In this document: positions 1 to 8,640 of the stretch, piece by piece
Numbering within the stretch: the stretch's first letter is position 1
Layout of the letters: the number at the start of each line of letters is the position of its first letter
Origin: Singulisphaera sp.
GTDB lineage: Bacteria; Planctomycetota; Planctomycetia; Isosphaerales; Isosphaeraceae
DNA length: 64,000 bases
Assembly: GCA_027451445.1 (NCBI GenBank)
Contig: DAIDJG010000540.1
Span: 17,741-81,740 of the forward strand
Direction of reading: 5' to 3'
Notes under the pieces: model-generated
Database searches by the model: none
What the model was told of the DNA's origin: nothing
Seen by the model: the letters and a program-made list of their open reading frames with translations, nothing else
Position numbers and translations under genes: made by a program

Positions 1-614
1 AGGGCGACCGGGGTCTTTCCCATGAGAAACGTGCCAACTTCCGGAAGTAGCTTTTTCAACCCCGGCAATCCGAGCTTGTGGACCTGTGCGGCCCCCTGTC
101 TCTTGCCAAGACCGATCGTGAGCATCTTCAAAAGCCCGCTCTCGTACCGTCCGGTGAACGATGTGTGGGGCTTGATTCGATTGAGAAGGACAATCCCGTC
201 CGACTCAAAAGCCGCACGATCAAAGTGGATCGGAAGACCGAAGGAATTCGATCCTAGAACCACCGTTTCCATGGAGTCACGGATCGGGCAGCCCATCGCG
301 GCTTCCGTCACGCCGAACTCGGCGAGAAGAGCGCGTTGACCCTCGGGTGTACCACCGCCGTGGCTTCCCATCGCCGCAATGATGAATGGGTTGAAGCCCA
401 GGTCGCGGAGTGTGTCGACCGCAGCCCGGGCAATGCGATCGATCCCGCTGATACCCCGACTGCCGACGGTGAGCGCGACCGAGCCGCCCGCGGGTACGCG
501 GTCGCGGATTCGACTCGCGCGCAGCGCGCCGGCGACGGCCGCCGGGACGTCCGCAACCTCAGGCTGGTGAAACGACTGTCGAACGCGGGCGATCGGCGGA
601 AGAGTCCGGCTCAT
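1..614 (-). CDS. LarA-like (DUF2088, lactate racemase N-terminal domain) protein, 3' part cut off by window edge
   Basis: The minus-strand frame is open from an ATG at 614 to the window edge, giving 204 codons with no stop. The start region reads MSRTLPPIARV. Residues 83-93 read GSHGGGTPEGQ, a signature of the DUF2088/LarA N-terminal domain, and a GSRG loop precedes it at 51-54. A further segment, NRIKPHTSFTG, is typical of the same family. Known members include the nickel-pincer lactate racemase LarA and many uncharacterised relatives. The catalytic half lies beyond the edge, so the substrate cannot be inferred. No larB/larC/larE homologue is visible in the window. A proper lactate racemase is therefore less likely than a general LarA-like racemase or hydratase. 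The family call is firm and the function is open. Confidence 0.8.
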   Translation of the reverse strand, partial: MSRTLPPIARVRQSFHQPEVADVPAAVAGALRASRIRDRVPAGGSVALTVGSRGISGIDRIARAAVDTLRDLGFNPFIIAAMGSHGGGTPEGQRALLAEFGVTEAAMGCPIRDSMETVVLGSNSFGLPIHFDRAAFESDGIVLLNRIKPHTSFTGRYESGLLKMLTIGLGKRQGAAQVHKLGLPGLKKLLPEVGTFLMGKTPVA

Positions 615-684
615 GGATGTGGGCTCAACTGGGGAAAAGAACGGCCGGGTGTGGCATCATAACGCACCCTGCCCGCGCGCGCCA

Positions 685-710
685 AAGCCCCCCGGTTTGT
701 CGAGGGGCTT
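685..710 (-). terminator. Weak hairpin downstream of first PEP-CTERM gene
   Basis: AAGCCCC at 685-691 pairs with GGGGCTT at 704-710 around a 12-nt loop, about 43 nt beyond the stop of the 753-1562 gene. There is no proper U-tract, so it may only stabilise the mRNA end. Confidence 0.3.
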
Positions 711-752
711 CGGTCTACAAACCTCGGTCGATCTTTGCTGGTCAACCGCCGG

Positions 753-1562
753 TTAGGCGATCGACGCGCGGTGCTTCCGCACGCGGCGGACGAGCGCCAG
801 GCCGCCCGCCATCCCGGCCCAGGCCAGGATCGTTGCGGGCTCGGGGACAGGAATCGGCTGAATCGTACCCGCGGTCGGAACATAGACCGTGGGTAGGTTC
901 GTCTGGGGGTCAGGGCTCTGGACGTTCACGAAGTCCTGCGTGGGAGCCTGATTGCTGATGACGACGAACGTCGCGCTATTGGCGCCGGCGCTCAGCGTTG
1001 GAGCTCCGGACGCGGCGTTCTCGAATTGCGCGCGGAGAACACCGCTATTGGTCTGAGCCTGCCAGGAAAGCTCCTGGGGAACTTGGACCGCCCCCCCAGG
1101 GCCTGTCATTGTCGGGAGGCTCAAGCTGCCAACGGTCCCGCCCGTGACGACGTACGAGTACGAATTGGTCCCGCTGTTCGTCAGATCGGTGCCAACGGGG
1201 GTCGCGTTGAAGTGGAACGAGATGCTGTCAATGTTCGCCGGGGCACCGGTAGACGTCACGCTATTCGGATTGACGCCCACCTGATACGCATAGGCATAGA
1301 GCCCGGCGTCCGCACCGGTGCCCTGGAACACTTGCGACGCGACGACACCCGACGTGATATTGGAACCGGCGGTGGCACCCGAGAACGAAACGGCGGACGT
1401 CATCGCCGGGGCGTTCGCAATCGGCTGAAACATGCTGTTGAATTGCGACACCGACAAGTTGGTCGGGTCCAGCGATTGAACAGGAGCTGCCTCGGCGGTG
1501 GGTGCGGCCAAGCCCAGAGCGAGGCCGGTCGCAATAGCGGAAAGGCGCATGTATTTCTTCAT
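753..1562 (-). CDS. PEP-CTERM sorting domain protein (paralogue 1)
   Basis: 269 residues. A Sec signal peptide ends near the AEA-AP site (residues 1-26). The C-terminus has the full PEP-CTERM layout: VPEPATILAWAG, a hydrophobic helix and a basic tail (RRVRKHR). PEP-CTERM proteins are exported and then processed and anchored by an exosortase, but no exosortase gene is in the window. The middle of the protein is a beta-rich, Gly/Ser/Thr/Asn-rich domain with no known catalytic motif. It is clearly paralogous to the next gene upstream: both share the N-terminal 'FNSMFQPIA..P/FDSLFQPIA..P' region, a GTDLTN block and a FVNVQSP block. The family assignment is safe and the role (extracellular or exopolysaccharide-associated) is unknown. 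Confidence 0.9.
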   Translation of the reverse strand: MKKYMRLSAIATGLALGLAAPTAEAAPVQSLDPTNLSVSQFNSMFQPIANAPAMTSAVSFSGATAGSNITSGVVASQVFQGTGADAGLYAYAYQVGVNPNSVTSTGAPANIDSISFHFNATPVGTDLTNSGTNSYSYVVTGGTVGSLSLPTMTGPGGAVQVPQELSWQAQTNSGVLRAQFENAASGAPTLSAGANSATFVVISNQAPTQDFVNVQSPDPQTNLPTVYVPTAGTIQPIPVPEPATILAWAGMAGGLALVRRVRKHRASIA

Positions 1563-1569
1563 TTTCCTC

Positions 1570-1587
1570 GATCTTCCAGGGTTGATC
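1570..1587 (-). promoter_or_regulatory. Leader motif shared with paralogue 2
   Basis: An 18-nt element, GATCAACCCTGGAAGATC on the minus strand, lies 7 nt upstream of the ATG at 1562. It is identical to the element at 2682-2699. GGAAGA may act as the ribosome-binding site, and the ends are GATC/GATC. Either the leader was duplicated with the gene or it is a common regulatory site. Confidence 0.5.
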
Positions 1588-1877
1588 CGGGTTTGGGAGA
1601 CCCGCCCAAGGGCCTCACCGTAGACTCGAGTCGTCCATAACTCGTGAGTAAGTCAGGAGTTAGACTCCAGAGCGGCCACACGGGCCATGTTGCGTTGGGC
1701 ATTCGAAGCCGACGGGATGATGCCGCGGGGGATCTCGGCTCTCGATGCTCCGCCCCGCGCCGCGACATGTTCTGTCGCGAGTTCGGGACGGACCGCCGCT
1801 GGCGAGACGACGGTCGAGTCAGAATGCAAGCCAGCCGCGAGGACCGAGCCTGCGCAAGGTTCGTAACGGTTAACGCC
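1588..1877. other. Intergenic region between the two PEP-CTERM genes
   Basis: Non-coding spacer of about 290 nt. It should contain the promoter of the 753-1562 gene. A stretch at about 1625-1650 resembles the one at about 2725-2750 upstream of the second paralogue (AGTCG, then CC.TAACTCGT), so the duplication seems to include promoter DNA. I see no gene. Confidence 0.5.
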
Positions 1878-2675
1878 TCAGCTCTTGGCGGAACGCGACT
1901 TCTGGTTGCGCCGGAGCAGCGCGGCACTGGCGATCCCAGCCCATGCGAGTAGCGTCGCCGGTTCGGGAACGGGTGGGGGTACAGGTCCCACGGTGCCACC
2001 CGTCGGTGCGTAGGCCGAGGTCAGCGAGCTCGGATCGATAGGGTTCGGGCTCTGGACGTTCACAAACTGCTGGGCGAAGGGTGTATTCGTAATGATCACG
2101 AACGTGGCGCTGTTGCCGCCCGCTTGCAGGGCGGGGACCCCCGTGGCCGAGTTCACGAACGAGGCGAGGATGGCACCTCCGGACGTGGTCGGCTCCCAGT
2201 TCAGAGTGGCCGGCGACAGAATCGCCTGGCCCGGGGCTGCCTTCGGCGTGCTCAAGCTGCCGATAGGGCCGTCCGAGATCGAGTACGCGTAGGATTGATG
2301 GCCTAGGTTCGTCAAATCCGTGCCCTGCGGAGTGGCACCGAACTTCCACGAAGCGCTCTGCACGTTGACCGGCGAGCCGGACGAGTCGGTCGTGTTGTTC
2401 ACGTCGACCTGATACGCGTATGCGTAGTAGCCTTGTGCGGCGCCCGTTCCGGCGAATACCTGGGATTCCAAGACGCCGGAGGCGTTCGGCGCGAGCCCTA
2501 AGTAAGTAAACGGAGACGACATCTCCGGCGCCTGGGCAATGGGCTGGAAGAGGCTGTCAAAGGTGGACGCCGACATGTTCGGTGTAGCAAGTGTCTGAAT
2601 CGCAACGGCGTGCGCTGGCGTAGCTGCCCCGATGAGCGTCAAGCTGATTCCCAGCGCGAGGGCAAACTTCTTCAT
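1878..2675 (-). CDS. PEP-CTERM sorting domain protein (paralogue 2)
   Basis: 265 residues. Signal peptide 1-23 (MKKFALALGISLTLIGAATP, then AHA). The C-terminal PEP-CTERM signal reads VPEPATLLAWAG, followed by a hydrophobic stretch and RRNQKSR. It is the tandem paralogue of the 753-1562 product, with shared blocks throughout (FQPIA, GTDLTN, a GPIGSLS/VGSLS region, NSATFVI, FVNVQSP). Both are predicted to be exported and processed by an exosortase encoded elsewhere. They are probably co-regulated, since the same 18-nt leader precedes both start codons. No enzymatic motif is visible. Confidence 0.9.
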   Translation of the reverse strand: MKKFALALGISLTLIGAATPAHAVAIQTLATPNMSASTFDSLFQPIAQAPEMSSPFTYLGLAPNASGVLESQVFAGTGAAQGYYAYAYQVDVNNTTDSSGSPVNVQSASWKFGATPQGTDLTNLGHQSYAYSISDGPIGSLSTPKAAPGQAILSPATLNWEPTTSGGAILASFVNSATGVPALQAGGNSATFVIITNTPFAQQFVNVQSPNPIDPSSLTSAYAPTGGTVGPVPPPVPEPATLLAWAGIASAALLRRNQKSRSAKS

Positions 2676-2681
2676 AGTCTT

Positions 2682-2699
2682 GATCTTCCAGGGTTGATC
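2682..2699 (-). promoter_or_regulatory. Leader motif shared with paralogue 1
   Basis: Exact second copy of GATCAACCCTGGAAGATC on the minus strand, 6 nt upstream of the ATG at 2675. See 1570-1587. Confidence 0.5.
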
Positions 2700-3100
2700 T
2701 TGAAGGACCTACCGATCCCTCTCGTGCGAGTCGATCCGTAACTCGTTGACCGGAGAACGTCTCCGAGCGGGCCTCCGCGGCCGTGACGCGCCGAGCATTG
2801 TTGGAGACGAGGCGCTCGGTAACAACACTCGAGCCACGACCGCGTCCCGCGATCGCACAATCCTCCGACCCGCCTTCGGCTGGCCGTTCCGCCAGGCCGA
2901 TGGAACTGAACCGAGCTCGGATCAACTCCTGTGGCGGACGCGAAGGTCGTGCGACTCTGTCGTCCCAGAACGAAAGCCTTCGCTCCGAGGCGCGGAGAAG
3001 GTAGCACTGAAGGAAAAATCGGTCAATCCGGCTTTTTCGAAAGTTGCCGTCCCGGCTTTCCCTCGATTCGGAACGCACGCAACCAACGAGGGCGAATGCG
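2700..3100. other. Intergenic region upstream of PEP-CTERM paralogue 2
   Basis: About 400 nt without a convincing gene. The short frames here have no initiation signal or recognisable product. It presumably carries the promoter for the 1878-2675 gene. Confidence 0.45.
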
Positions 3101-3127
3101 ATAGCGTGGGGCGTCAGCCGACGCTAT
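3101..3127 (-). terminator. Hairpin at the end of the DedA gene
   Basis: ATAGCGT (3101-3107) and ACGCTAT (3121-3127) form a 7-bp stem around a 13-nt loop, overlapping the DedA stop codon. No U-tract follows on the minus strand, so this is only a weak terminator candidate. Confidence 0.3.
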
Positions 3128-3963
3128 GTGTTTTGCGCTTCGATTGGAGGCGTCGATTCGTGCGCCGCTCCGTTGCGATGAAGCGCGGAATGGTCAAGTG
3201 GGGACAGTCCGCTGTTCGAGTGAGGTTCCGCGGTTGCTGGAGGCTCGCTCACGGGAGGCGGCTCAATCCCGATCTCGTTTGCTGATTCGGTGCCCGGAGG
3301 CCGTTCGGGTGTGTGCGGGTGAAGGTCGTCGGGCGGCAACGGGAGATCGTCCCTGACCAGGACGGGAGGACCAACCGGCTGTCCAGCGCGTTTCCGCGCC
3401 TTGTAATAGCGTGACAAAAGCCAGAACGCCAGGGCCAGAGCGACGATGGCCGTCAACCAGTGCTTGTACTGGTCGAAGCTCGTCTCGATCTGGTGCGCGA
3501 ACACGTAACCGAGTCCGAACATCAGGCAGGTGCTCAACGAGGCAGCGAACAAGTCCGTGAGGAAGAGTTTCAGTGCGGGCAGTTTGAGTATGCCCGCAGT
3601 GAGGTAGGCAGCGGTCCGAAATCCCACCGCGAAACGTCCCAGAATCAGAATCTTGAAACCGTGCCGATGGAAATAACCCTTGATTTGCGCTTCGCGTGCG
3701 CGGGTGAGGAATTTCCGAGTGAGCCGCAGACTCATCACCTTCTCGCCGTAGAAATAGCCGAGAAAGTAAACGACGAAATCCCCGAGCAAGACACCGGCAA
3801 AGCATGAGGCGAGGGCCAACGGCCACCACAGCTTCTCGCTCTTCGAAAGTACCGCCGCCAGGATAATCGGCGCTTCCTCGGGTACCGGCAGTCCAAGGCC
3901 TCCCAACACCAGGAGAAGCGCGATTCCGAGGTAGCCGAGCTTTGCAATCAGTTGTTCGGTCAA
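3124..3963 (-). CDS. DedA family (VTT domain) membrane protein
   Basis: 279 residues. Residues 1-190 form a DedA/VTT-type membrane domain with several hydrophobic segments and the N-terminal motif GLPVPEEAPIILAA, which matches the family's re-entrant-loop glutamate region. The second family motif reads GRFAVGFRTAAYLTAG. The usual FxPGxR is here FAVGFR, without the proline. DedA proteins act in the cytoplasmic membrane, and several are polyprenyl- or phospholipid scramblases/flippases. The last 85 residues are an unusual hydrophilic Pro/Glu-rich tail with no domain that I recognise. It is divergent from the CARDB gene. The family call is firm and the substrate unknown. Confidence 0.88.
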   Translation of the reverse strand: MTEQLIAKLGYLGIALLLVLGGLGLPVPEEAPIILAAVLSKSEKLWWPLALASCFAGVLLGDFVVYFLGYFYGEKVMSLRLTRKFLTRAREAQIKGYFHRHGFKILILGRFAVGFRTAAYLTAGILKLPALKLFLTDLFAASLSTCLMFGLGYVFAHQIETSFDQYKHWLTAIVALALAFWLLSRYYKARKRAGQPVGPPVLVRDDLPLPPDDLHPHTPERPPGTESANEIGIEPPPVSEPPATAEPHSNSGLSPLDHSALHRNGAAHESTPPIEAQNT

Positions 3964-4233
3964 AACCCACTTCCCCCGCTTTTCCGCTTCGCCTCGCTAC
4001 GGTTCCGCGGGCATTCAACCTAGCTTTCGTATCATAACGAGCAGCCAGCGTCGAGGGTCGAGATGATTGGGATGTGCGACCGACGGATGGGCGCGTGGGC
4101 ACGAATCCGTCGCGATCGGGGTTGACGAAATCGGATGGTCACGGTAGCGTCCGCCCAGAACCCAGGATCGGGTTCGTTCGAACGCGCAAACCCGTAACCG
4201 GGTACGCTGCTGACTCATGGAGGAGACGCCGTC

Positions 4234-5808
4234 ATGTCATCCCACGACCGTCGGGCTGCCGCCCGACGCCGCGCCTGGGGGCGCGGGCCTATTATTCTCC
4301 GGTTCGAACCCCTTGAGAACCGAGAGCTCCTCACGGTCGCGCTCCCTGATCTGGTCCCCTCCTCCTTCACGATTAGCTCGCACAACGTCGACTGGGGCGG
4401 CTCGTTCCAAGCCACAGGTACGGTTCTGAACCAGGGGGACGCCGAGGTGTCGGCGCCGTTTCAGGTCGATATCTACGCGTCCACGTCGCCCAAGATCACG
4501 GCCACGTCCGTGCAAATCGGCGCGATCACCATTCCCGCCGGACTGGGCATCAACCAGTCGAGTCCCTACAATCAGACACTGACTTTGCCCAACACGCCGC
4601 TCGCGGGCATGACGAACGCGAACGCCGTGTATATCGACGTGACGGTCGACCCGCAGAACGTTGTCCAGGAAAGCAACACAAAAAACAACCAGGCGCTCGG
4701 ACTCGGGTATGACACCCAAATCATTAATATCACCGCTCAACAGCCCGCGCTTCTGCAAGGAGCGGCGCTCGACATTTCCTCGGCGACAACTCCTGTGACG
4801 TGGGGGGCGCCTCTCCAAATTACGGCACAGATTCGCAACAACGCCCAGGGCGATGCGCCTCCGACCAACGCTCGGGTCGTCCTGACGCCCGCGGGAAGAG
4901 CCCTGGGCAGTGGCTCGGATTTCACCATCGGCACGATCTCCGTCCCGGCGATCCCTGCCTGGCAAACCGCCAACGTTCAGGGGACCATCACCCTCCCTGC
5001 GCTTCCGCCGCCGGCTTTGGCAGGCAGCAGCCAATTCCTCGTGTCGCTCGTACAGGACGCCGATTTCGTCACCAATCAATTGATTCCCATCCCGCCCCAG
5101 AAGGGCCTCGGGATCGACCAGCAGTTGATCCAGATCGCGCCGAATCCCAACACCGCTCTCACGCAAGGGCCGTTGCCCGACCTCGCCGCGGGCAGCGTTC
5201 TTGTCCCCACCGGTTCGTTGAACTGGGGACAGTCGTTCCAGGTCTTCGGAACGATCGAAAATATCGGCCAGGCCAACGTCAATCAGCCAATCCGGGTGCG
5301 TTTCGCACTCGTGGGACCGAACGGCAATTCCGGACAGGCCCTCTTCCTCGGCGATGCGATCGTGGCCGGGCTCAACGAGGGCCAGACTCAGCAGATCATT
5401 CAGAATCTCAAGCTGCCCAGCCGGATCCCGAACGGTCTCAATATCACCAGTCCGTCCGAGGGTCGCATTGAAATGGCGATCGACCCCAATCAGACGATCG
5501 CGGAATCATTCAGCAACAATCAGCAGTCGTTCTCAGCTCCGTTTGTATTACGCTTGCCAGGCGCTGGTAGCGGCAGCTCCGTCCCAACGACCCCGCCCGT
5601 TTTGACCACGCCAGGCGTGACCGTCGTGACGCCGTCGAGGGCTCCCGCGTTGAAATCGCGGAGGGTTAAGATCACTCGCACGGGCAAGATCGTACGGAGG
5701 GAGGTGCCTCCCCCGCACAAGAGCTTGACGAACAGTGTCGAACACAACCTGAGCATCTTCCCCAAACGGGTGACCGACTTCTTCAAGAAGGAGACCAAGA
5801 GTCTTTGA
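4234..5808 (+). CDS. Surface protein with LEPR-XLL-like N-terminus and three CARDB-like repeats
   Basis: 524 residues; the start is supported by GGAGGAGA upstream. Residues 24-34 read FEPLENRELLT, a version of the LEPR-XLL motif near the N-terminus of large planctomycete surface proteins. Three CARDB-like (cell adhesion related) beta-sandwich repeats follow at about 37-160, 172-300 and 314-440. The first and third begin alike: LPDLVPSSF...VDWGGSFQ and LPDLAAGSV...LNWGQSFQ. The C-terminal 80 residues are Pro/Thr-rich and then basic. No enzymatic domain is present. It is probably an exported adhesive or scaffold protein. It is transcribed divergently from the DedA gene and appears monocistronic. 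Confidence 0.82.
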   Translation: MSSHDRRAAARRRAWGRGPIILRFEPLENRELLTVALPDLVPSSFTISSHNVDWGGSFQATGTVLNQGDAEVSAPFQVDIYASTSPKITATSVQIGAITIPAGLGINQSSPYNQTLTLPNTPLAGMTNANAVYIDVTVDPQNVVQESNTKNNQALGLGYDTQIINITAQQPALLQGAALDISSATTPVTWGAPLQITAQIRNNAQGDAPPTNARVVLTPAGRALGSGSDFTIGTISVPAIPAWQTANVQGTITLPALPPPALAGSSQFLVSLVQDADFVTNQLIPIPPQKGLGIDQQLIQIAPNPNTALTQGPLPDLAAGSVLVPTGSLNWGQSFQVFGTIENIGQANVNQPIRVRFALVGPNGNSGQALFLGDAIVAGLNEGQTQQIIQNLKLPSRIPNGLNITSPSEGRIEMAIDPNQTIAESFSNNQQSFSAPFVLRLPGAGSGSSVPTTPPVLTTPGVTVVTPSRAPALKSRRVKITRTGKIVRREVPPPHKSLTNSVEHNLSIFPKRVTDFFKKETKSL

Positions 5809-6151
5809 TCCGTTCGCACTCCTCGCTCCACCGGCGACGTTCTGCGCTGCCGAGCCGATGGAGCGCGCGTGTTGCACAAATGCATGGTAAACACTGTACG
5901 ATTAATCGCTACAAAGGGAGTTTTTGGAGATAGGTTACCCATCTTCAAGAGGTCACGACGAAAAACTTTAGAGAATTTCCAAATTAACTGGGCGATTTAT
6001 TGAAGAGCGGCAATTTCCTGGCTATGCTTTGCGCAGGCTCAACTTGCGCCGGCATGGAAGGCTAAGCAAGCCAGGTTGAGTCAGGGCTGGCGAATCGCGA
6101 CCGCGACTTTGAGCGTTCCCTACAGCTTCGGCATCGAGGAGCAACTGACTA
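5809..6151. other. Intergenic region, relatively AT-rich
   Basis: 343 nt with no gene that I can support. It is AT-richer than its surroundings (about 5890-6010) and probably holds the promoter of the 6152 gene. At about 6036-6082 CTCAAC and GTTGAG can pair around a long interrupted stem. I do not assign it a function. Confidence 0.4.
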
Positions 6152-6934
6152 ATGTCTAGCAACCGACGATACGCTCCTTCGTTCGAGGTCACGACGACGA
6201 GTACGAATCAACTCGTCCAGGCGCGCTTCATTCCCCAGCGGTACGAGCCGAACTATGCGTATCCCCTGCTGGTGCTCTTCCACGCTCGGGGCGGCGACGA
6301 GCAGCAGATGGTGCGCTCGATGCCGGCCATGAGCTGGCGCAATTATGTAGGGTTGAGCTTGCGCGGACCTGAGCCTTGCATGCGGAGGGACCGCCAGGAA
6401 GGCTTCGGCTGGGGACCGGAGTTCGCGCGCCCGGACCGGGTCGCGCCCACCGAGGTGTCCTCAGTCAAGGAACAGGATCTGGTTCATCGTCGCCTCTTTG
6501 AGAATTACCGGGATCCCGTCGACCAGTTGGAAGATGCCACGTACGCGGCGATTCGCGAGACGCGAAGGAACCTGCACGTTCATTCCGAGCGGATTTTCCT
6601 TGTAGGGTGTGGTGAAGGGGCCGCTGTGGCCTACCGGCTTGGCCTGACATATCCTGAACGCTTCGCGGGCGTGGTCGCGATCAACGGCTGGCTCCCGGGC
6701 GGCTTCCGGCCACTCGGCCGGCTGAAAGAGTGCCGCAGCCTCCGAATCCTTGTCGTGCATGGAGAATGGAACGCCCGCGTGTCCATTCAGGCCGCCAGAC
6801 GGGACGTTGCCGCTCTCCGCGCTGGGGGACTCCGGGTCGCCTTTCAGTCGTACCCCTGCGCCCACAAGATCACATCCCCTATGCTCTCCGATGTCGACAC
6901 CTGGTTGATCAATCACTGCACTTCCGAAGAGTAA
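6152..6934 (+). CDS. Alpha/beta-hydrolase fold protein (phospholipase/carboxylesterase-like) with degenerate catalytic triad
   Basis: 260 residues; GAGGAG lies about 11 nt upstream of the ATG. The overall pattern matches the phospholipase/carboxylesterase (AB hydrolase 2) family: YPLLVLFHARGG near residue 45, a nucleophile elbow at 150-158, AGVVAINGWLPG at 172-183, and HG..N..V at 203-210. The elbow reads VGCGEGA instead of GxSxG, so residue 154 is Gly where the catalytic Ser should be. The acid position (207) is Asn instead of Asp. The histidine (238, in CAHK) is kept. As read, it cannot use the ordinary Ser-His-Asp mechanism and may be a pseudoenzyme, binding protein or regulator. Soluble, with no signal peptide. 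Confidence 0.72.
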   Translation: MSSNRRYAPSFEVTTTSTNQLVQARFIPQRYEPNYAYPLLVLFHARGGDEQQMVRSMPAMSWRNYVGLSLRGPEPCMRRDRQEGFGWGPEFARPDRVAPTEVSSVKEQDLVHRRLFENYRDPVDQLEDATYAAIRETRRNLHVHSERIFLVGCGEGAAVAYRLGLTYPERFAGVVAINGWLPGGFRPLGRLKECRSLRILVVHGEWNARVSIQAARRDVAALRAGGLRVAFQSYPCAHKITSPMLSDVDTWLINHCTSEE

Positions 6935-7146
6935 ATTGCCCGCGCCGGGCATGGAAGACTCCACACAGCCTTCACTCCCGGGACCTCGGGGCATTTTCCT
7001 CCATTTCCGGACGCGCACATCTCTGTATTCCCCTCGCTCCAATCGAGTACGATACTACTCGGATTCAATGGGTGGCAGATCACCGGAGATTGCACCCATG
7101 ATTGCATGCTGCTGTCTGATCCCTGCGCTAGGGAGAGGTCGTTCGG

Positions 7147-8439
7147 ATGGATAGGGTGTTCGCCTGTCCCAAATGTGGCTCAGAGCTGAAAGCCCGAAGA
7201 TTGCGATCTGGACGCCACGTTCGTTGCGACTGGTGTGAGGCATCGGTGGAGGTGCCGTTTTTCCCGCGAGAGTCCCAGAAATGGCCGGGACGACGAGGAC
7301 GGCGGGGCTTACCCTGGTATTTCTGGGGGTGGGGATTCGTCGGCATCGTTGCATTGATGGTTTTAGCACTAGGGACGACGCGGTGGGTGCAGTCGCGCAC
7401 GCGATCTGTACGGGAACACGAGCTTTCCGGTTTGCTTGATGCGGCCGCGGCCGACGAAAAGGAAGGGCGGCTGAGTGAGGCGGTCTCAGAACTGGAAGGG
7501 GCCTTGTCGCTCCTTCGACAGCTCGAATCCCCATCGTCAGCCCGAATTCAAGAGCTGACGACGCGACGAGACGCGCTGGTCTGCCGAGAGGCCCGCGCAC
7601 TTCTGGACAAGCTGAAGACCTTGCAGGCGGCCGAGGTCGTGAAGCAATGTTTGCAACTTTTGGCGCGCTCTGAGACTCAGCCGGCTCTCGCAGAATTCGA
7701 GGGCGAAATCCAGGAGTATCTCCAGGACGCATCGCGTCTGACGGTCCGCGAGGATCTATCCGCAGCAGCGAGAGCCTTCGACGTTGGAAAGGCTGCGGAA
7801 GCTGTCGGGTTGTGTGAGCGGATCGATCGCTACGCCGAACATCTCGATCCGCGCGAGCGCCGGCAGGCCCGTGAGGATGTAAAGGCACTTGTCGCACGGA
7901 TCGCGGAACGCTACGGAGTGGTTCTGGAACCGATTCGGGGTGTTTTCATTTTCGGATCTCCGGCCTCTTACACCGAAACGCTCGAGCCTGTCGTCGCCGA
8001 TGCCCTCAAACTGCATGGCTATTCGTCCTGTCCGCAATCGTCCACCTGGCGGACACTCTGGGACGAAAAGGCGCCGTTTCGAATGGCGATCGAGATGACG
8101 GACTATCAACTCGAAAACTACCTTCAGTCGCATAACCGGGTCTCGATGATCAACGCGAAGCTCACGCTCAAACAGCAGAGTGAGATCCTCTGGGAGCGTT
8201 TTGTGAACGCACGCACGCAGGTTCCGGTGCCGAAACTCCCGGCCTACCAGGCGAGCCGAATCGCCGTGGGCGACAAACCGGTGCCGGAATTTGAACGCGT
8301 TTTGTATCAGAACGCCCAGGAGACGTTTTACGAACGATTCGGCGCGGCACTTCGGACCATTCCCGACCGCCCCGAATCGGGTCCTCCGGCCAACCGATCA
8401 TCGAGTTTATATATCCAGATGGGTTCATCAATTCATTGA
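7147..8439 (+). CDS. Zinc-ribbon, single-TM protein of unknown function
   Basis: 430 residues; AGGGAGAGG precedes the ATG. An N-terminal zinc ribbon uses C7-x2-C10 and C27-x2-C30. A transmembrane helix follows at about 55-75 (WGFVGIVALMVLALG). The rest is presumably on the other side of the membrane: a helical, Ala/Glu/Leu-rich region (about 80-250), possibly TPR-like or coiled coil, then a mixed domain (about 255-400) with no motif that I recognise. Zinc-ribbon-plus-TM proteins are common in planctomycetes. There is no operon partner: the downstream cbiM starts 200 nt later. Confidence 0.6.
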   Translation: MDRVFACPKCGSELKARRLRSGRHVRCDWCEASVEVPFFPRESQKWPGRRGRRGLPWYFWGWGFVGIVALMVLALGTTRWVQSRTRSVREHELSGLLDAAAADEKEGRLSEAVSELEGALSLLRQLESPSSARIQELTTRRDALVCREARALLDKLKTLQAAEVVKQCLQLLARSETQPALAEFEGEIQEYLQDASRLTVREDLSAAARAFDVGKAAEAVGLCERIDRYAEHLDPRERRQAREDVKALVARIAERYGVVLEPIRGVFIFGSPASYTETLEPVVADALKLHGYSSCPQSSTWRTLWDEKAPFRMAIEMTDYQLENYLQSHNRVSMINAKLTLKQQSEILWERFVNARTQVPVPKLPAYQASRIAVGDKPVPEFERVLYQNAQETFYERFGAALRTIPDRPESGPPANRSSSLYIQMGSSIH

Positions 8440-8640
8440 TGCGCCGGTTCGGCTCGAAGCGACTGTCGTCGCTGAACTTCGCCTACGGGGCCTGGCGCGG
8501 TCGCCACGACTTGGGGCAGACCCCGAGACCCCTGGGTCGAATTCCGGTATGAAGTTTTTGACGAAACGACACACGCCGTTTAGGATGATCATCGACGACC
8601 GACCCCTCCAACCGAGGCCGAGTATCGACGAGGCTCAGCG

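Noticed and set aside
8440..8640. Cobalamin riboswitch upstream of cbiM
   Set aside because: No recognisable B12-box core or suitable length of structured leader; an Rfam scan would settle it.
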